Origin: an uncultured Bacilli bacterium
GTDB taxonomy: Bacteria; Bacillota_I; Bacilli_A; RFN20; CAG-826
Direction of reading: 5' to 3'
Assembly: GCA_934133115.1 (NCBI GenBank)
Contig: CAKPAV010000094.1
Location: 1 to 6,838, forward strand
Length of the DNA: 6,838 nucleotides
Shown here: positions 5,683-6,838 of the stretch, piece after piece
Layout of the letters: each line of letters starts with the position of its first letter
Position numbering within the stretch: position 1 is the stretch's first letter
Program-made: the position numbers and the translations under genes
The notes under the pieces: model-generated
What the model was told of the DNA's origin: nothing
Databases searched by the model: none
Seen by the model: only the letters and a program-made list of their open reading frames with translations

Positions 5683-6838
5683 TTATTTTGTAAAAGTGTT
5701 ATTACATTCTTCAATAGTCGCACTTGCAGTTTTATATCCTACGATATAACCAACACGCTTATTTTCTTCTGTTCCAACATCTTCAACAACTATATCACTA
5801 GCTACTACTTCTCCAGAGTTAGTACAATTCTTAAGCGTTGTACCATAAGCCATTCCGGCAATACCTCCTAAACGATATCCACCTTTACTATCTTCTGTTG
5901 TAGCAATTACTTTTCCTTCGTTAGTGGCATTTTGTAATGTTGAGGTTCTATTTCCATCATAGCCAAACGCTCCAATAACTCCGCCAACATAATTAGTTCC
6001 TTTTATATCTCCATAGTTATGAACATCTTCAACTGTAACATTAGAGAAGTTCAGCCCTCCGATAATTCCACCTGTGTTAGTTTTTCCAACTACTGTTCCA
6101 TAATTATACAATTTTGATAGTACGAAATTGCCACCTTTTCTAACTAGTCCAACGACTCCACCATTGTTAAATCCTCGTCCATAAACATAACCTCTATTAG
6201 TTAAGTTATTAACTTCAACCGCTCCCGATTCAATTGTACCGATAACACCACCAGTACCTTGTGCATCAGCGAATTTAGTTACACTACCATATACTGAACC
6301 ATTATTAGTAGCATTTTTTAATGAACCAGCTTTTAATAAACCTATTACCCCGCCAATATGGCCTTTACCATTTTCATAGAATCTTCCAGCAATATTAGCG
6401 TTATTAGTTACATTTTCTACTACCCCACCATTTAAGTATCCTACTATTCCACCACAAACTCGATTAGTAGTAAATACTATTCCAGATGTAGATACGTTTT
6501 TAATTGTTCCTGAACTTGCATTAAATAATCCAGCAACATATGGTTTAGAAATTCTTAATTTTACATTATGATTATTACCATCAAATGTACCTTTAAATTC
6601 TTTTAACACCCATTTAGATGAAGAAGTTCCATCTTCATTATCAGTTGTAACTAAATCTCCATCACCTATGCCTGTAAAATTAGCATGAGCCATATTTAAA
6701 TCCGTTGTTAACGAGATAAATTTTCCTTCATAAGTATTACCTTCTTTTACTTCTTTTGCAAAGAAAGCCATATCATTACTAGATTGAATCAAATATGGAT
6801 CTGTTTCAGTTCCTGTTCCACTTAAAGAAGTTGAATAT
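5683..6838 (-). CDS. GLUG-repeat surface protein, C-terminal part (N-terminus beyond the window)
   Basis: The frame is open from the right edge to the stop at 5685-5683, showing 384 residues. The TTG at 6792 is not a real start, because the frame continues upstream with SLSGTGTETDPYLIQ. This is the standard opening of such modules (GSGTxxDPYLI, then a D-M/L-A-F helix and NTYEGKFISLTTDLNM), and FKGTFDGNNH follows. After that come about eight repeats of 27-39 residues. Each starts with a GG-(I/V)-(I/V/A)-G core at visible residues 129, 162, 196, 226, 256, 285 and 324, plus a final degenerate VGYIVG at 362, and contains N-x-T/N-x-G-x-V. This is the GLUG motif, which builds an extended beta-helix-like rod, usually in exported adhesins or IgA-peptidase-like surface proteins. 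No LPXTG or other C-terminal anchor is present; it ends NTFTK, so any anchoring or secretion signal must lie upstream. It is transcribed toward the AraC gene and ends at its own terminator. Confidence 0.88.
   Translation of the reverse strand, partial: YSTSLSGTGTETDPYLIQSSNDMAFFAKEVKEGNTYEGKFISLTTDLNMAHANFTGIGDGDLVTTDNEDGTSSSKWVLKEFKGTFDGNNHNVKLRISKPYVAGLFNASSGTIKNVSTSGIVFTTNRVCGGIVGYLNGGVVENVTNNANIAGRFYENGKGHIGGVIGLLKAGSLKNATNNGSVYGSVTKFADAQGTGGVIGTIESGAVEVNNLTNRGYVYGRGFNNGGVVGLVRKGGNFVLSKLYNYGTVVGKTNTGGIIGGLNFSNVTVEDVHNYGDIKGTNYVGGVIGAFGYDGNRTSTLQNATNEGKVIATTEDSKGGYRLGGIAGMAYGTTLKNCTNSGEVVASDIVVEDVGTEENKRVGYIVGYKTASATIEECNNTFTK

Noticed and set aside
5725..6490. Regularly recurring CCACC/CCGCC-type words that could suggest a CRISPR array or DNA repeat
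   Set aside because: They are the reverse complement of Gly-Gly codons in the GLUG protein repeats. Units vary in length and sequence, and there are no identical repeats with unique spacers.
6790..6792. TTG as the start of the GLUG protein
   Set aside because: The frame continues upstream with a conserved GTGTxTDPYLI opening, so this codon is an internal Leu and the gene is cut by the window edge.

Overview
The window is an A+T-rich stretch (roughly two thirds A+T by eye) from a bacterium that looks like a low-GC Firmicutes relative, for example an uncultured gut Bacilli or Acholeplasma-type lineage. The evidence is strong purine-rich ribosome binding sites 8-9 bases ahead of most starts, sigma-A-like promoters, a CcpA-type operator core, lipoprotein signal peptides and rho-independent terminators. 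Tryptophan is written TGG wherever I checked and TGA works as a stop, so the standard bacterial code fits, not the Mycoplasma/Spiroplasma code. Genus and species cannot be read from the sequence.

Layout. From about 4619 down to the left edge, five genes on the minus strand are packed almost without gaps. In transcription order they are a Gfo/Idh/MocA-type dehydrogenase, a ten-helix EamA/DMT transporter, a PIG3-like zinc-free NAD(P)H:quinone oxidoreductase, a lipoprotein with two InlB-B-like repeats and a probable beta-sandwich domain, and a second lipoprotein. That second lipoprotein is cut by the window edge, and its visible part looks like the start of a family 43 glycoside hydrolase (GH43). 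A 167-base divergent intergenic region follows (4620-4786). It holds a well-formed promoter for the operon with a cre-like operator between its -35 and -10 boxes, an inverted repeat over the -10 and start region, and a probable promoter for the divergent gene. An AraC-family regulator on the plus strand (4787-5587) ends at a terminator. A second, facing terminator serves a convergent minus-strand gene for a GLUG-repeat surface protein that runs off the right edge.

How the genes may work together (inference). The divergent AraC regulator and the cre-like site suggest an inducible, catabolite-controlled carbohydrate locus. The two lipoproteins would bind and cut a glycan outside the cell, the DMT protein could move a product or metabolite across the membrane, and the two oxidoreductases would act on products in the cytoplasm. 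No ABC or PTS sugar transporter and no sugar kinase lies in the window, so the substrate is unknown. The GLUG protein is a separate transcription unit, probably exported and repeat-built.
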